A stretch of DNA of 53,846 nucleotides from an uncultured Eubacteriales bacterium (GCA_902796965.1 CADBRA010000091.1:1-53846), one strand, 5' to 3'. Shown: positions 1-7,748, numbered from the stretch's first letter. Made by a program: numbers and translations. Notes: generated by a model from the sequence alone, not told the origin.

Positions 1-352
1 ACGATATGTCAACAGAAAGAAGGAAAATATTTATTTTATTTCAAGTTTTTGTATTGTTGGTCTTGCCTTAACGAAAAGGACACCGCCCGCATGCGATGCC
101 CTTTCTGGAGGTTGCTTATTGGTACTGATCGTGATTACCATCTGCAGAGGCTCCGTTGTAGTCCGAAGCTTCTGCAGTTCCATAGGTATTAATACTCAAT
201 TGGGGCAAAGATGCCGGGACAGTGCAGTTGTCCGAGATATGTGATCTATCTCCCGCATCTTTACCCAATACCATAATACCGCATTTATAAGTGCCATTTA
301 GCGCCATGTTTCTAATCACTTTGTGCACTAATCATATCGATAAAAGCCAGTA
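1..352. other. left-edge stretch without a confident gene
   Basis: I see no gene I can support here. A 70-codon minus-strand frame (116-328) begins with GTG, has no clear ribosome binding site and resembles nothing I recognise. A hairpin at 75-104 (12-bp stem allowing G-U pairs, followed on the minus strand by TTTTCG) lies just past the stop of that frame, so a small transcript is possible. The neighbourhood is mobile-element debris, so this is probably truncated accessory DNA. Confidence 0.4.
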
Positions 353-580
353 ATGCCTCGCCGTGCAGCCGTGCTATCTGCCGCCTGCTGTAGTGAAATC
401 GTCATTGCTATGGTAAATGGTGACGACGCCGTTTGTAAAAGATTGAAAAAGTACGCCGATAGTATCGCTCTCATCTCCATCAATCCCTCCTATGAACCTC
501 TCACATTTTCCGCCGAAGAAATAGCTACTCTCCCTGTCCGGATCATCGGCAAAGTCGTCGAGCTGCGGGGAAAGTTTTAA
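353..580 (+). pseudogene. C-terminal fragment of an S24-family (LexA/CI-like) repressor
   Basis: The last ~60 residues match the end of S24 peptidase-type phage repressors: EIVIAMVNGDDAVCKRL, then a PSYEPL segment and the closing PVRIIGKVVELRGKF. In that family the lysine of the C/V-K-R-L segment is the catalytic base of the Ser-Lys self-cleavage dyad, and it is present here. The matching serine segment (GDSM-like) and the N-terminal helix-turn-helix are missing. The first ~13 residues read from the ATG at 353 do not look like S24, so homology starts near 395 at what appears to be a rearrangement junction. Together with the downstream truncated integrase this suggests the remains of a prophage or integrative element. 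The identification is by motif recall, not by a search. Confidence 0.65.
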
Positions 581-587
581 TAAAAAC

Positions 588-639
588 TATACGCATAAAT
601 ACGCATAAAGTCTTGGCATATACGCCTTAAATGCGTATA
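588..639. promoter_or_regulatory. TACGC operator half-sites upstream of hicA
   Basis: Four copies of TACGC lie here. TACGCATAAA is repeated in tandem at 590-599 and 600-609; TATACGC (619-625) faces GCGTATA (633-639) across 7 nt; and TATACGCAT (588-596) is an exact inverted match of ATGCGTATA (631-639). The inner palindrome overlaps the -10 box. HicB antitoxins are known to bind operator palindromes at their own promoters, so these are inferred HicB/HicAB sites. Confidence 0.55.
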
Positions 640-641
640 AT
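613..641 (+). promoter_or_regulatory. sigma-A type promoter of hicAB
   Basis: TTGGCA (613-618) and TATAAT (636-641) are separated by exactly 17 nt, a near-consensus housekeeping promoter. Transcription would start near 648, giving a very short leader before hicA (ATG at 662, preceded by GAGGAAGT). Operator-like repeats overlap the -10 region. Confidence 0.8.
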
Positions 642-661
642 ATAATTGTAATGAGGAAGTG

Positions 662-835
662 ATGAAGCGCAGGGAGCTAATAAAAAAATTAAAAGCGGCA
701 GGTTTTGAGCTTTATTCGCATGGCGGCAACCACGACATTTATAAGCGCGGTACCGATGAGGAAACAATCCCCCGACATAAAGAGATTAACGAAATAACAG
801 CCAAAAAAATTTTAAAAAGATGGGGACTTAAATAG
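662..835 (+). CDS. hicA: HicA-family toxin (mRNA interferase)
   Basis: A 57-residue protein beginning MKRRELIKKLKAAGFEL, with the ribosome binding site GAGGAAGT. HicA toxins have a double-stranded-RNA-binding-like fold and cleave mRNA; the catalytic histidine lies in a G-[SN]-H segment, seen here as GGNHDIY (His24), followed by the conserved TIPRHKEI stretch. Length fits the family (about 55-85 aa). It is the first gene of a two-gene operon with hicB 42 nt downstream and has a near-consensus promoter with operator repeats. A terminator-like hairpin overlaps its stop codon, which is unusual. The gene looks intact although both neighbours are broken mobile-element genes. Confidence 0.88.
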   Translation: MKRRELIKKLKAAGFELYSHGGNHDIYKRGTDEETIPRHKEINEITAKKILKRWGLK

Positions 836-844
836 TCCCCTTTT
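822..844 (+). terminator. terminator-like hairpin overlapping the hicA stop codon
   Basis: GGGGACT (822-828) pairs perfectly with AGTCCCC (834-840) across a 5-nt loop and is followed by TTTT. The stop codon of hicA (833-835) lies inside it. It could reduce read-through into hicB or stabilise the hicA mRNA end; the T-tract is short, so termination may be partial. Confidence 0.5.
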
Positions 845-877
845 CCTACTAAATCACAAAACGAAAGGAAGATATAC

Positions 878-1288
878 ATGAAAGTAGCTTACCCAGTATT
901 TATAAAGCAAGATAATTCGGACTACCTTGTTTTCGTTCCCGATTTTAAAATTTATACAGAGGGAACAAGTTATGCCGATGCAATCGAAATGGCAAGGGAT
1001 GCGATTGGCTGCAGGACTTTAGACGCAGAACCTCCTGAACCATCAGGATATACCGAAGCAGAAAAAATTGCCCAGGCCGACGCAGACGATACTTTTAATT
1101 TTTCTGATGGCATTTTAACACTGGTGGATATCGATATCGATGAGTACAGACGAAAGAACAGCAATAGGGCTGTAAAAAAGAACTGCACTATCCCTAGTTG
1201 GCTCAACGAATCAGCCACAGCTGCTGGTATAAATTTTTCTCAGGTTCTTCAGGACGCGCTAAAGAGGGAATTGAATATTACAAAATAG
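878..1288 (+). CDS. hicB: HicB-family antitoxin
   Basis: A 136-residue protein with ribosome binding site AAGGAAG. The N-terminal half has the HicB partial-RNase-H fold signature: a start like MKVAYPVFIKQDNSDYLVFVPDF, then a SYADAIEMARDAIG helix. The C-terminal part (NCTIPSWLNESATAAGINFSQVLQDALKREL) matches the ribbon-helix-helix type DNA-binding end found in one HicB group. It should neutralise HicA by binding it and repress the shared promoter through the TACGC repeats upstream. Both motifs are seen directly; the repressor role is inferred from the family. No frameshift or truncation is visible. Confidence 0.87.
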   Translation: MKVAYPVFIKQDNSDYLVFVPDFKIYTEGTSYADAIEMARDAIGCRTLDAEPPEPSGYTEAEKIAQADADDTFNFSDGILTLVDIDIDEYRRKNSNRAVKKNCTIPSWLNESATAAGINFSQVLQDALKRELNITK

Positions 1289-1292
1289 ATAT

Positions 1293-1406
1293 AAAAAAGC
1301 ACCAGACACCACCGGAGTTGAGTCGATAAAAGAGTAGCCGTGGCGAAACCGAATATTGATACTTCTTCGATTGCAGAAGCTATACAGGCGGGAATCTGGT
1401 GTTTTC
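1293..1406. other. structured intergenic element between hicB and the integrase fragment
   Basis: An outer stem (CACCAGA 1300-1306 with TCTGGTG 1395-1401, extended by A/T pairs) encloses about 90 nt containing further small stems such as CTTC...GAAG near 1360-1376. The 3' arm runs into TTTTCC. No reading frame is convincing. It could be a small RNA, a transcription terminator of hicAB, or part of the element's attachment/arm-site DNA. I cannot assign a known family. Confidence 0.4.
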
Positions 1407-1445
1407 CTAATTATAGCATTTTTTTAAGAGAGAGAAGAATTCCTT

Positions 1446-1770
1446 ATGTCAAAAAACTACAAGTACCGCAAGTGGTTTACTTTTGAAGGCCGCCAGTACA
1501 GCGTCAGAGGCGACACGCTGGACGAGGTATATGAGAAAAAAGCAAAGAAACTGCAGGAGCTGAAAGAGACCGGTCAGATCGTGTCAGGCGATAGATACAC
1601 TGCTAAAGGACTGGGCGATTCAGTGCATCGAAACGTACAAGGTGAATCAGAAGGAAATAACACGACAGAAATATATATCGCGTATCCGTCATTGCATTCT
1701 GGAAGAGATCGGCGATCTTCCCTTGAAAAAGATAAAAAAACCGCTGAGCATTGAAACTCAGCGGTTTGCA
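1446..1770 (+). pseudogene. truncated, frameshifted phage-type tyrosine integrase
   Basis: The N-terminus (MSKNYKYRKWFTFEGRQYSVRGDTLDEVYEKKAKKLQELK) is the AP2-like arm-site-binding domain of Firmicutes phage/ICE integrases. After about 53 codons the frame breaks: an extra G near 1608 is the simplest explanation, because the +1 frame continues as KDWAIQCIETYK, then QKYISRIRHCILEEIG and LPLKKIK, the SAM-like core-binding domain. Homology stops at the tRNA-operon terminator, and the whole catalytic domain with its R-H-R-Y residues is gone. It points toward and abuts the 3' end of the initiator tRNA gene, a classic integration site, so I read it as the relic of an element that entered there and then decayed. 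Confidence 0.8.
1731..1767 (-). terminator. intrinsic terminator of the tRNA operon
   Basis: AAACCGCTGAG (1738-1748) and CTCAGCGGTTT (1757-1767) form a perfect 11-bp stem with an 8-nt loop. On the minus strand it is followed directly by a T-rich run ending ...TTTTTTTATC. It begins 6 nt past the CCA end of tRNA-fMet and lies inside the reading frame of the integrase remnant. Confidence 0.9.
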
Positions 1771-1772
1771 AG

Positions 1773-1848
<76 letters not shown>

Positions 1849-1871
1849 ATGTCTTCAATTGTCACCATAAA

Positions 1872-1960
1872 TGGTGCCGGGAACCGGGGTCGAACCGGTA
1901 CGGGTATTACTACCCACGGGATTTTAAGTCCCGGGCGTCTGCCAATTCCGCCACCCCGGC
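1872..1960 (-). tRNA. tRNA-Leu (TAA)
   Basis: An 89-nt class II tRNA with a long variable arm. The acceptor GCCGGGG pairs with CCCCGGC-like 3' bases, and the anticodon loop CTTAAAA gives anticodon TAA. CCA is encoded. It lies 20 nt upstream of tRNA-fMet in the same transcription unit. Confidence 0.95.
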
Positions 1961-1980
1961 GAAATTGTAATAAATAAAAA

Positions 1981-2055
1981 TGGCTCCAAGGGTGGGACTC
2001 GAACCCACAGCCTATCGGTTAACAGCCGAGTGCTCCACCATTGAGCTACCTTGGA
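1981..2055 (-). tRNA. tRNA-Asn (GTT)
   Basis: A 75-nt cloverleaf with encoded CCA. The anticodon loop CTGTTAA gives anticodon GTT. It is the first tRNA of the operon, about 50 nt downstream of the consensus promoter. Confidence 0.95.
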
Positions 2056-2105
2056 ACGCCGATGATGTTTTCAGCCGGTTGCTTAACTGACTGACAACAA
2101 TGATT

Positions 2106-2134
2106 ATTATAGAGACCAATGCCGATTTTGTCAA
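2106..2134 (-). promoter_or_regulatory. consensus promoter of the tRNA operon
   Basis: On the minus strand TTGACA (2134-2129) and TATAAT (2111-2106) are separated by exactly 17 nt, a perfect housekeeping promoter. It lies 50 bp upstream of tRNA-Asn, as expected for a strongly expressed stable-RNA operon. Confidence 0.88.
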
Positions 2135-2660
2135 CGCTTTTTCTCATGTTTTTTAAATATTTTTTACACGCCTTTTCGCAGGTTTGAAATACGTTGAAAA
2201 TACAGCGGCTGCGAAACATCTGAATCGAAAGATCATCATAAAAGCATCCCGAAACACGAGCGCTCCGCGCACAAATCCGGCGCATGCCGCAAAAAGCCTC
2301 ATATAAAAAACAGCGGCATAAGTTCCGGCGTTTCTGAATTATGGCGTCGGGCGCACCGCAGCACTGTATCCGCGATATCGATGCCACAACATTAACACGT
2401 GCCGGCAGTCAAAGTTCTATGCCGGCGGAGGCGGCGCAGGCACACAGCGCTGCAGTTCCTCTCGTAAATTCATACCTGATTCACAAGACGGCCGCATGCG
2501 TTTTGCGTACCTTCCGTGTTGTCCTGCTGAAATTCCAACTGTCCGAGGCTGCTGCTGTCATGTAAATGAAAACAGAGCGCTAAAGGAAATATCCGCAAAC
2601 CCTGCATGCACATCTGCCTGATAAATCATACTACTCCGTACAGCAGCGTACAGCACAAAA
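2135..2660. other. gene-free stretch
   Basis: Open frames on both strands (for example 2341-2565) have no ribosome binding site and no recognisable protein. The only structure I see is one short GC-rich triloop hairpin at 2260-2270. Confidence 0.5.
2260..2270. repeat. TCC-triloop hairpin (short copy)
   Basis: GCGC-TCC-GCGC. The core matches the longer GTGCGC-TCC-GCGCAC copies elsewhere in the window; this one has only a 4-bp stem. Confidence 0.45.
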
Positions 2661-3344
2661 TTAATTCACAAAGTGAATTATAACGAACCACGCCGGCGGC
2701 ACGAGCAGAGCCGGGAGCATATTCATCGTCTTGAAGTTTCCGATCTTTAGTATAGAAAGACCTGATGCGGCTATCATGAACCCTCCCACGACGGATATCT
2801 CTGCCATCAGCGCATCAGACATGAAATTCCCGAGCCACAGTGTGAGCAGATATATGCCGCCCTGCCAGCAGAAAAGAACAGGTGCTGCCGCTAACATACC
2901 TGTTCCATATGTGGATGCGAGAACAGCCGATGTGATCAAGTCGAGCGTGGAATTCGTAAACAGATATGTATTGTCGCCGTAAAGTGCGCTCTGAATTGGT
3001 CCAAGTATCGACAGTGCGCCTATGCAATAAAGCATGATTCCGGTGCCGAGTCCCTGCGCCAGATTGCTGCCGCCTGACTTTCCTGAGATAAACCTGTTAA
3101 AACGTCCGTCGATGTCGAGAGCTGTTCCGATAAGAATACCGAGCGCCAGGCTGACTATGAAAAGTACCGGATATTCGCTCTGCGGCATGTACTTTACTAT
3201 CGTATTTATTCCAAGTCCGGCCGCAGCCAGTCCCATCGCCGTATAAAGCGCATCGGAATACTTTTCATTGAGACCTCTGTGCAGAAAGCTTCCGGCGATG
3301 CTGCCGGCGCATATACATGCTGTATTTACTATTGTTCCAATCAT
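2661..3344 (-). CDS. DUF554 family membrane protein
   Basis: A 227-residue, very hydrophobic protein with about six to seven predicted membrane segments. The start MIGTIVNTACICAGSIAGSFLHRGL and the segments GLAAAGLGINTIVKYM and LALGILIGTALDIDGRFNRF are typical of the DUF554 (YdfK/YqgA-like) family, for which a transport role is proposed but no function is established. The start is supported by AAGGGA upstream. It stands alone: the tRNA operon lies beyond its 3' end and a terminator precedes its 5' region. An inverted repeat AATTCAC/GTGAATT overlaps its stop codon and could be a weak terminator. Confidence 0.85.
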   Translation of the reverse strand: MIGTIVNTACICAGSIAGSFLHRGLNEKYSDALYTAMGLAAAGLGINTIVKYMPQSEYPVLFIVSLALGILIGTALDIDGRFNRFISGKSGGSNLAQGLGTGIMLYCIGALSILGPIQSALYGDNTYLFTNSTLDLITSAVLASTYGTGMLAAAPVLFCWQGGIYLLTLWLGNFMSDALMAEISVVGGFMIAASGLSILKIGNFKTMNMLPALLVPPAWFVIIHFVN

Positions 3345-3635
3345 AACTTTTTTCCCTTGAAGTGAACTGCTCCGGCTTTGATAAGCCGAAGCTTCCTGAT
3401 TCAGCCGTTACGGCATCGACCGCGATGTTACGTAACACAATGTCTTACGCAATGCATGCATGTGTATAAGTTCTGGCTATTCCATTCCTACTGTTTTCTG
3501 AATGCTCCCATGGGCAAGCCCGTGGAATTCCGATCGCAAAATGCAGCCTGAAATTGTAAGTCATTTTCAGACTTTGTAGTTACAAGTGTAAATTGATTTG
3601 AATAACCAGATTATAATATCATAGATACCAACATC
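3345..3635. other. intergenic region upstream of the DUF554 gene
   Basis: No gene. It holds one copy of a 35-nt dispersed hairpin repeat (3366-3400) close to the DUF554 start, and short inverted repeats such as TTACGTAA near 3430. I could not place a convincing promoter. Confidence 0.4.
3366..3400. repeat. 35-nt dispersed hairpin repeat, copy A
   Basis: It matches 35418-35452 at about 29 of 35 positions by my alignment. On the minus strand it folds as GCTTCGGCTT paired with AAGCCGGAGC (one G-U) around a 4-nt loop. It lies just upstream of the DUF554 gene; copy B lies upstream of lgt. Confidence 0.5.
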
Positions 3636-3708
3636 AAAAAAACGCCGTGTCATCCGCAACTCATCCCTCCATTTACAAAAGTATGGGATGAATTGCTCAC
3701 GGCGTGTT
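3636..3708 (-). terminator. terminator after the TPR gene
   Basis: A long, slightly interrupted stem: AACGCCGTG (3641-3649) with CACGGCGTGTT (3698-3708), and inside it CTCATCCC with GGGATGA. On the minus strand it ends in CGTTTTTTTGATG. It closes the radical SAM-TPR transcription unit. Confidence 0.75.
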
Positions 3709-3750
3709 AAATCATGTTTATTATAATTGATCTGCAGATGCGGGCAACAG

Positions 3751-4755
3751 CTATTCGCCGCTGCCTTCCCCGCCGTACGGATCATCTGACTGCGCCGCAT
3801 TCAGAATCTTTATCTTGCGGCGGTATTTCTCAGCATTGACTTCATCTCCGAGAGCATTGTGTACTATGACGAGCTCAGCGCAGATCTCAGGGCTTGAAGG
3901 GTTTTTCTTCACTGCGTATTTAAGCATCTCAAGCGCATCGTCATATCGTCCGAGGCGGCTGTAGCCGACGCCCAGATAGTAGCTCAAAGGCCACCAGTTC
4001 TCCATCATCTTCGTATTTTTGTACTCTTCAAGAATCTTCAGCCCTTGCTCCCATTTTCCGCCTATGACATCATGATATGCCTTTTCTATACGAACAGCGT
4101 CTGTCATCTCAGAGATTCTGGCCTCTATTTCGCTGCGTTCGTCTCCCGGACCGGACAGCCTCAGGAATTCCTCCCACTCATGTTCGGCCATCGTATACCT
4201 GCCTGCGTTAAGATATGCATATCCGAGATAATAATATGTCCTGTCAAAATCAGGGTGAACAGTCTTCATATGAATGAGTGTTTCAAACACTTCCGTTTTG
4301 AAATCCGCGATATAAGCGCTGTCGTCGCTCTTATTGTACATGTTTGTGCACACAAGCACATAATTGTACAGAGCGTCGAGATCATCAGGGTTAATACATA
4401 GCGCCGCGCGGAACGTGATGCAAGCTTCATCAAGATGATCAGACTGTGCCAGTCCGATGCCGACGTCGTCGATCACCTTTCCAATATGCGGATTTATGTA
4501 TTTCAGAAACATCACATATTTTGTCGCGTATTTGAAGGCAGGATCTATGCCTATCATATTGATCATGCCCATCGTGAAATACTTGAATTCTATGCCCTGA
4601 TCATCTGCGAGAGCGTTTACAACGGAACGCTTCACAGGCATCGGAACATTGCGCATAAAATCTATATGTTCCTTTTTAATGTAATCAGGCATAAGTTCCA
4701 GGAAGACATAATCATTCACATATTCCGCAAAATATTTATTCAGTCTGTCATTCAT
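3751..4755 (-). CDS. tetratricopeptide-repeat protein
   Basis: I place the start at the ATG of MNDRLNKYFAEYVND (334 aa), preceded by GGAG; a longer frame begins inside the upstream gene and has no ribosome binding site. Several TPR-like helical pairs are visible: LDEACITFRAALCINPDDLDALYNY, FDRTYYYLGYAYLNAGRYTMAEHEWEEFL, and SYYLGVGYSRLGRYDDALEMLKYAVKKNPSSPEICAEL. No signal peptide or membrane segment is seen, so it is probably a cytoplasmic scaffold or adaptor. It follows the radical SAM gene by 13 nt and is probably co-transcribed with it, but no partner or target can be named. A strong terminator lies after it. Confidence 0.8.
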   Translation of the reverse strand: MNDRLNKYFAEYVNDYVFLELMPDYIKKEHIDFMRNVPMPVKRSVVNALADDQGIEFKYFTMGMINMIGIDPAFKYATKYVMFLKYINPHIGKVIDDVGIGLAQSDHLDEACITFRAALCINPDDLDALYNYVLVCTNMYNKSDDSAYIADFKTEVFETLIHMKTVHPDFDRTYYYLGYAYLNAGRYTMAEHEWEEFLRLSGPGDERSEIEARISEMTDAVRIEKAYHDVIGGKWEQGLKILEEYKNTKMMENWWPLSYYLGVGYSRLGRYDDALEMLKYAVKKNPSSPEICAELVIVHNALGDEVNAEKYRRKIKILNAAQSDDPYGGEGSGE

Positions 4756-4768
4756 GGATTTTTCTCCG

Positions 4769-5641
4769 TCAGAGCATCCTGAAACGCTCATCTTTCCACA
4801 TCTCGCTGTGATGCTGAGCTACACGCAGCTTCTGGATCATCGCTTCCTTGTCTATCGGAAGGTCGCCTTTCAGCGAAACGTAGTTGGAAGCATGGTTGCT
4901 CCTGAATACGCACTTCTTTGTGACATTTATGTTTTCGAGCATGAGTTCAGCTTCCTTGAGAACCTCATCAGGCCTCAAGAGCTCGAATTCACCTCTCTTA
5001 TACTGATCGTAGAGCGGAGTGCCCGGAACGAGCATAAGCGTGAGAAAACTTGCATACGACGGTTCCATTTCAGAAATTATAGTGCCTGTGTCTATAGCAT
5101 TTTCGCGCCACAGCTCCCTTCCGCCTATTCCCGAAAGAAATGTGAGAGAAACAGGAATTCCCAGTCCCTCTGACTTCTTTACGGCTTCTATCATCTGCTC
5201 ACGCGTCTCGCCTTTCTGGATGCGCCTGAGTATTTCCGGATTTCCCGACTCGACGCCCATATATATCATGCCGAGATTGTGCGCCTTGAGCTCAAGTAGT
5301 TCTTCGTCAGTTTTTCTCAGTATATCAGTGCCTCTGCCATAGATGCTGACTCTGTCGCACTCCGGAAACAGCTCCTCTATTTTCTCAAGAACAGCGAGCA
5401 GATATGAGTTTTTGCAGACGAGCGCATCACCGTCAGCCAGGAAAATCCTTTCGACGCGTTTATAGTAGCGGCGGGCCATTTCAAGATCTTCAAACACCTC
5501 ATCGAGATGTCTTATTCTGAATTTCTTTGCCTTGAACGATCCGCAGAATGTGCACTTGTTGTGTGCGCATCCGATTGTTATCTGAAGTATGTAGCTGTAT
5601 GCCTCGCTCGGCGGTCTGTATATATCTCCCTCGTATCTCAC
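4769..5641 (-). CDS. radical SAM protein with CX4CX2C cluster motif
   Basis: I choose the GTG start at 5641 because AGGAGGT lies just upstream and the protein then begins VRYEGDIYRPPSEAYSYILQ, typical of this group (290 aa). The cluster motif is IGCAHNKCTFCGSF: three cysteines spaced CX4CX2C rather than the usual CX3CX2C, a spacing I associate with a clostridial group annotated only as radical SAM protein. A glycine-rich GVESGNPEIL segment of the SAM-binding barrel follows. No B12-binding domain is present. It should bind a 4Fe-4S cluster and cleave S-adenosylmethionine; the substrate is unknown. The TPR gene follows by 13 nt. Confidence 0.85.
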   Translation of the reverse strand: MRYEGDIYRPPSEAYSYILQITIGCAHNKCTFCGSFKAKKFRIRHLDEVFEDLEMARRYYKRVERIFLADGDALVCKNSYLLAVLEKIEELFPECDRVSIYGRGTDILRKTDEELLELKAHNLGMIYMGVESGNPEILRRIQKGETREQMIEAVKKSEGLGIPVSLTFLSGIGGRELWRENAIDTGTIISEMEPSYASFLTLMLVPGTPLYDQYKRGEFELLRPDEVLKEAELMLENINVTKKCVFRSNHASNYVSLKGDLPIDKEAMIQKLRVAQHHSEMWKDERFRML

Positions 5642-5802
5642 TTGGCAGCACCTCCTGATAAATATTGCAATATGAGTTCTTTTTTCTGCTTTCAAGACGA
5701 CAGCACATGTCTGAAAATCCATCATACTGCGTCCGCCGCATCCTGCAATGCATATGCATCAGACGCATGAACGAAAGTTTAGTCAATCAGCTGTCAGCGT
5801 AT

Positions 5803-7521
5803 CTACATGCGGTCCGGAGCCGCGATTCCGAGAAGCGCAAGCCCGTTCTTTATGGTCTGCTTTGTCGCAGCCGTAACTGCAAGCTTAGCAAGCCTCTCGT
5901 CCCTGTCCTCGACGAGTATGTGCTCATCATGATAGAACTTATTAAAAAGCTCGGCGATATCTGTAATATGTCTCGTAATGATAGAAGGCTCATACTTTTC
6001 GCCCGCTTCGAGAACTACATCAGGGAATCGGCCCATCGCTTTTATGAGCTCGTACACGACATCTCCTGTAAGTTTGGACATGTCAGGAGTTATGTTTCCT
6101 GCAAGCAGTTCATCAGCTTCCCGGCCTGCTTTTCTGAGCACGCTTGAGCACCTCGCGTGAGTATACTGAACATATGGACCTGTCTCTCCGTCAAAGTTAA
6201 GAACCTTGTCCCACGAGAACGTATAATCCTTGATCCTGTTGTTTGAAAGCTCCTGGAAGATTACAGCTCCGATTCCAACATCGTGTGCAGTCTTATCGAG
6301 CAGTTCCTCCGGAACGTTTTTTTCAGCGATTATCTCTCTCGTCTTTTCGACCGATTTGTTGAGCACATCGATCAGAAATACGACTTTGCCCTTTCTTGTG
6401 GACATAGTTCCGTCCTCGAGGCTCACCATGCCGAACGGAACATGAATGCACTGGTTCGCCCAGTCATAGCCCATAAGTTCTATGATCTTGAACAGCTGCT
6501 TGAAATGCAGGTTCTGCTGCGATGCTACCACATAGATATTTCTGTAGAAATCATACGTTTCTTTTCTATAAATTGCTGCAGTGATGTCCCTCGTTATGTA
6601 TAACGTCGAGCCGTCTTTCTTCTTAATGAGCGCTGGAGGCATGTCATAATCACTGAGATCAACGATCTGTGCTCCCTCTGATTCCTGAAGCAGGCCTTTG
6701 TCCTCGAGCATCTTTTCCACACGCGGCATCTTGTCTGAATAAAAGCTCTCGCCGGCGTATGAATCGAACTCTATGCCGAGCATATCATAGACACGGGAAA
6801 ATTCCTTGAGGCTTTCCTCTCTGAACCACTGCCAGATCTCGACTTCTTCTTTCTCTCCGTTCTCCAGCTTTGTAAACGTGGCACGCGCTTCATCGTCGAG
6901 TGACGGGTCCTTCTCGGCTTCTTCATGGAATTTTACGTAATAGCCAAGCAGTGTCTTTATCGGCTCGCGCTTCACATCCTCTTCATTGCCCCATTTTCTG
7001 TATGCCACAATCATCTTGCCGAACTGAGTTCCGTAATCGCCCAGATGATTTATCCTGATGACATCGTAGCCGAGAGCCTTGTAGATCTTAGCCAGAGATG
7101 CTCCGATCACAGTACTTCTGATATGTCCGATATGAAACGGCTTTGCGATATTAGGCGATGAAAACTCGACGATCACAGGCCTGCCGCCGCCGACATCAGA
7201 TTTCCCGTAATCATCTCCCTCGGCGATCACATCGCCGATAACACTGCCGCCGACATCAGCCCTGTTCATGAAGAAATTAACGTATGCATTCACGTTCTTT
7301 ACATCTGCAAACGCGCCGTTTCCCCGGAGCTTTTCCGCAAGCTCCTCCGCGATCTTCTGAGGAGCTTTATGGTAAACAGCCGCCAGCTTGAAGCACGGAA
7401 AAGCATAATCTCCCATAGCGCTGTCAGGCGGAGTCTCGATGAGCTGTGCCACCTTATCTTCTTCAAAATTTTCGAGTGCTCCCGCAATCGCCGCAGCGAG
7501 CTCTTTTTTCTGATCTTTCAT
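5803..7521 (-). CDS. argS: arginine-tRNA ligase
   Basis: A full-length class I synthetase of 572 residues. In order: an N-terminal Add1-like tRNA-binding domain; the HIGH signature in NIAKPFHIGHIRS (about 127-139); the KMSKS-equivalent MSTRKGK (near 376-382, where Arg replaces the second Lys as in many ArgRS); and the alpha-helical DALR anticodon-binding domain ending LALLGIAAPDRM. It charges tRNA-Arg with arginine in the cytoplasm. It lies 227 nt downstream of mutS2 with its own likely promoter. No T-box leader is visible in front of it. Confidence 0.97.
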   Translation of the reverse strand: MKDQKKELAAAIAGALENFEEDKVAQLIETPPDSAMGDYAFPCFKLAAVYHKAPQKIAEELAEKLRGNGAFADVKNVNAYVNFFMNRADVGGSVIGDVIAEGDDYGKSDVGGGRPVIVEFSSPNIAKPFHIGHIRSTVIGASLAKIYKALGYDVIRINHLGDYGTQFGKMIVAYRKWGNEEDVKREPIKTLLGYYVKFHEEAEKDPSLDDEARATFTKLENGEKEEVEIWQWFREESLKEFSRVYDMLGIEFDSYAGESFYSDKMPRVEKMLEDKGLLQESEGAQIVDLSDYDMPPALIKKKDGSTLYITRDITAAIYRKETYDFYRNIYVVASQQNLHFKQLFKIIELMGYDWANQCIHVPFGMVSLEDGTMSTRKGKVVFLIDVLNKSVEKTREIIAEKNVPEELLDKTAHDVGIGAVIFQELSNNRIKDYTFSWDKVLNFDGETGPYVQYTHARCSSVLRKAGREADELLAGNITPDMSKLTGDVVYELIKAMGRFPDVVLEAGEKYEPSIITRHITDIAELFNKFYHDEHILVEDRDERLAKLAVTAATKQTIKNGLALLGIAAPDRM

Positions 7522-7543
7522 ATACAGATTCTCCCGTTCTATC

Positions 7544-7571
7544 GTTATATTTTAAATTACCTCTAAATCAA
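7544..7571 (-). promoter_or_regulatory. candidate argS promoter
   Basis: On the minus strand TTGATT (7571-7566) and TATAAC (7549-7544) are separated by 16 nt, about 25 nt upstream of the argS start. This is moderate agreement with the housekeeping consensus. Confidence 0.4.
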
Positions 7572-7600
7572 AGCATATAAACATTGAAACACGCACTCAC

Positions 7601-7615
7601 GTCGGCTCCGCCGAC
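7601..7615. repeat. TCC-triloop hairpin
   Basis: GTCGGC-TCC-GCCGAC, a perfect 6-bp stem between mutS2 and argS. A separate fully palindromic 16-mer (TGCCGGCATGCCGGCA, 7672-7687) lies 57 nt away. Confidence 0.6.
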
Positions 7616-7748
7616 AAATGTGCCGGCCTTCAGACATGACGCCGTGCGCTGAAGCTGATTTTTCTGCGCTCTGCCGGCATGCCGGCATATATCATATTAT
7701 TTATAATCCGGTTATGCCGTCCGCAGCTGCGCTGTTTTCATGTCCGTT

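Noticed and set aside
116-328. 70-codon minus-strand frame with a hairpin past its stop
   Set aside because: GTG start without ribosome binding site and no recognisable family; kept only as a remark in the left-edge entry.
590-609. Tandem 10-nt repeat considered as a CRISPR-like array
   Set aside because: Only two short adjacent units without spacers; better explained as hicAB operator sites. No CRISPR array was seen anywhere in the window.
2046-2565. Open frames on both strands next to the tRNA operon
   Set aside because: One overlaps tRNA-Asn and its promoter; neither has a ribosome binding site or family pattern.
3567-3800. 77-codon minus-strand frame overlapping the TPR gene end
   Set aside because: It runs through the terminator hairpin and the end of the TPR gene in another frame; a shadow.
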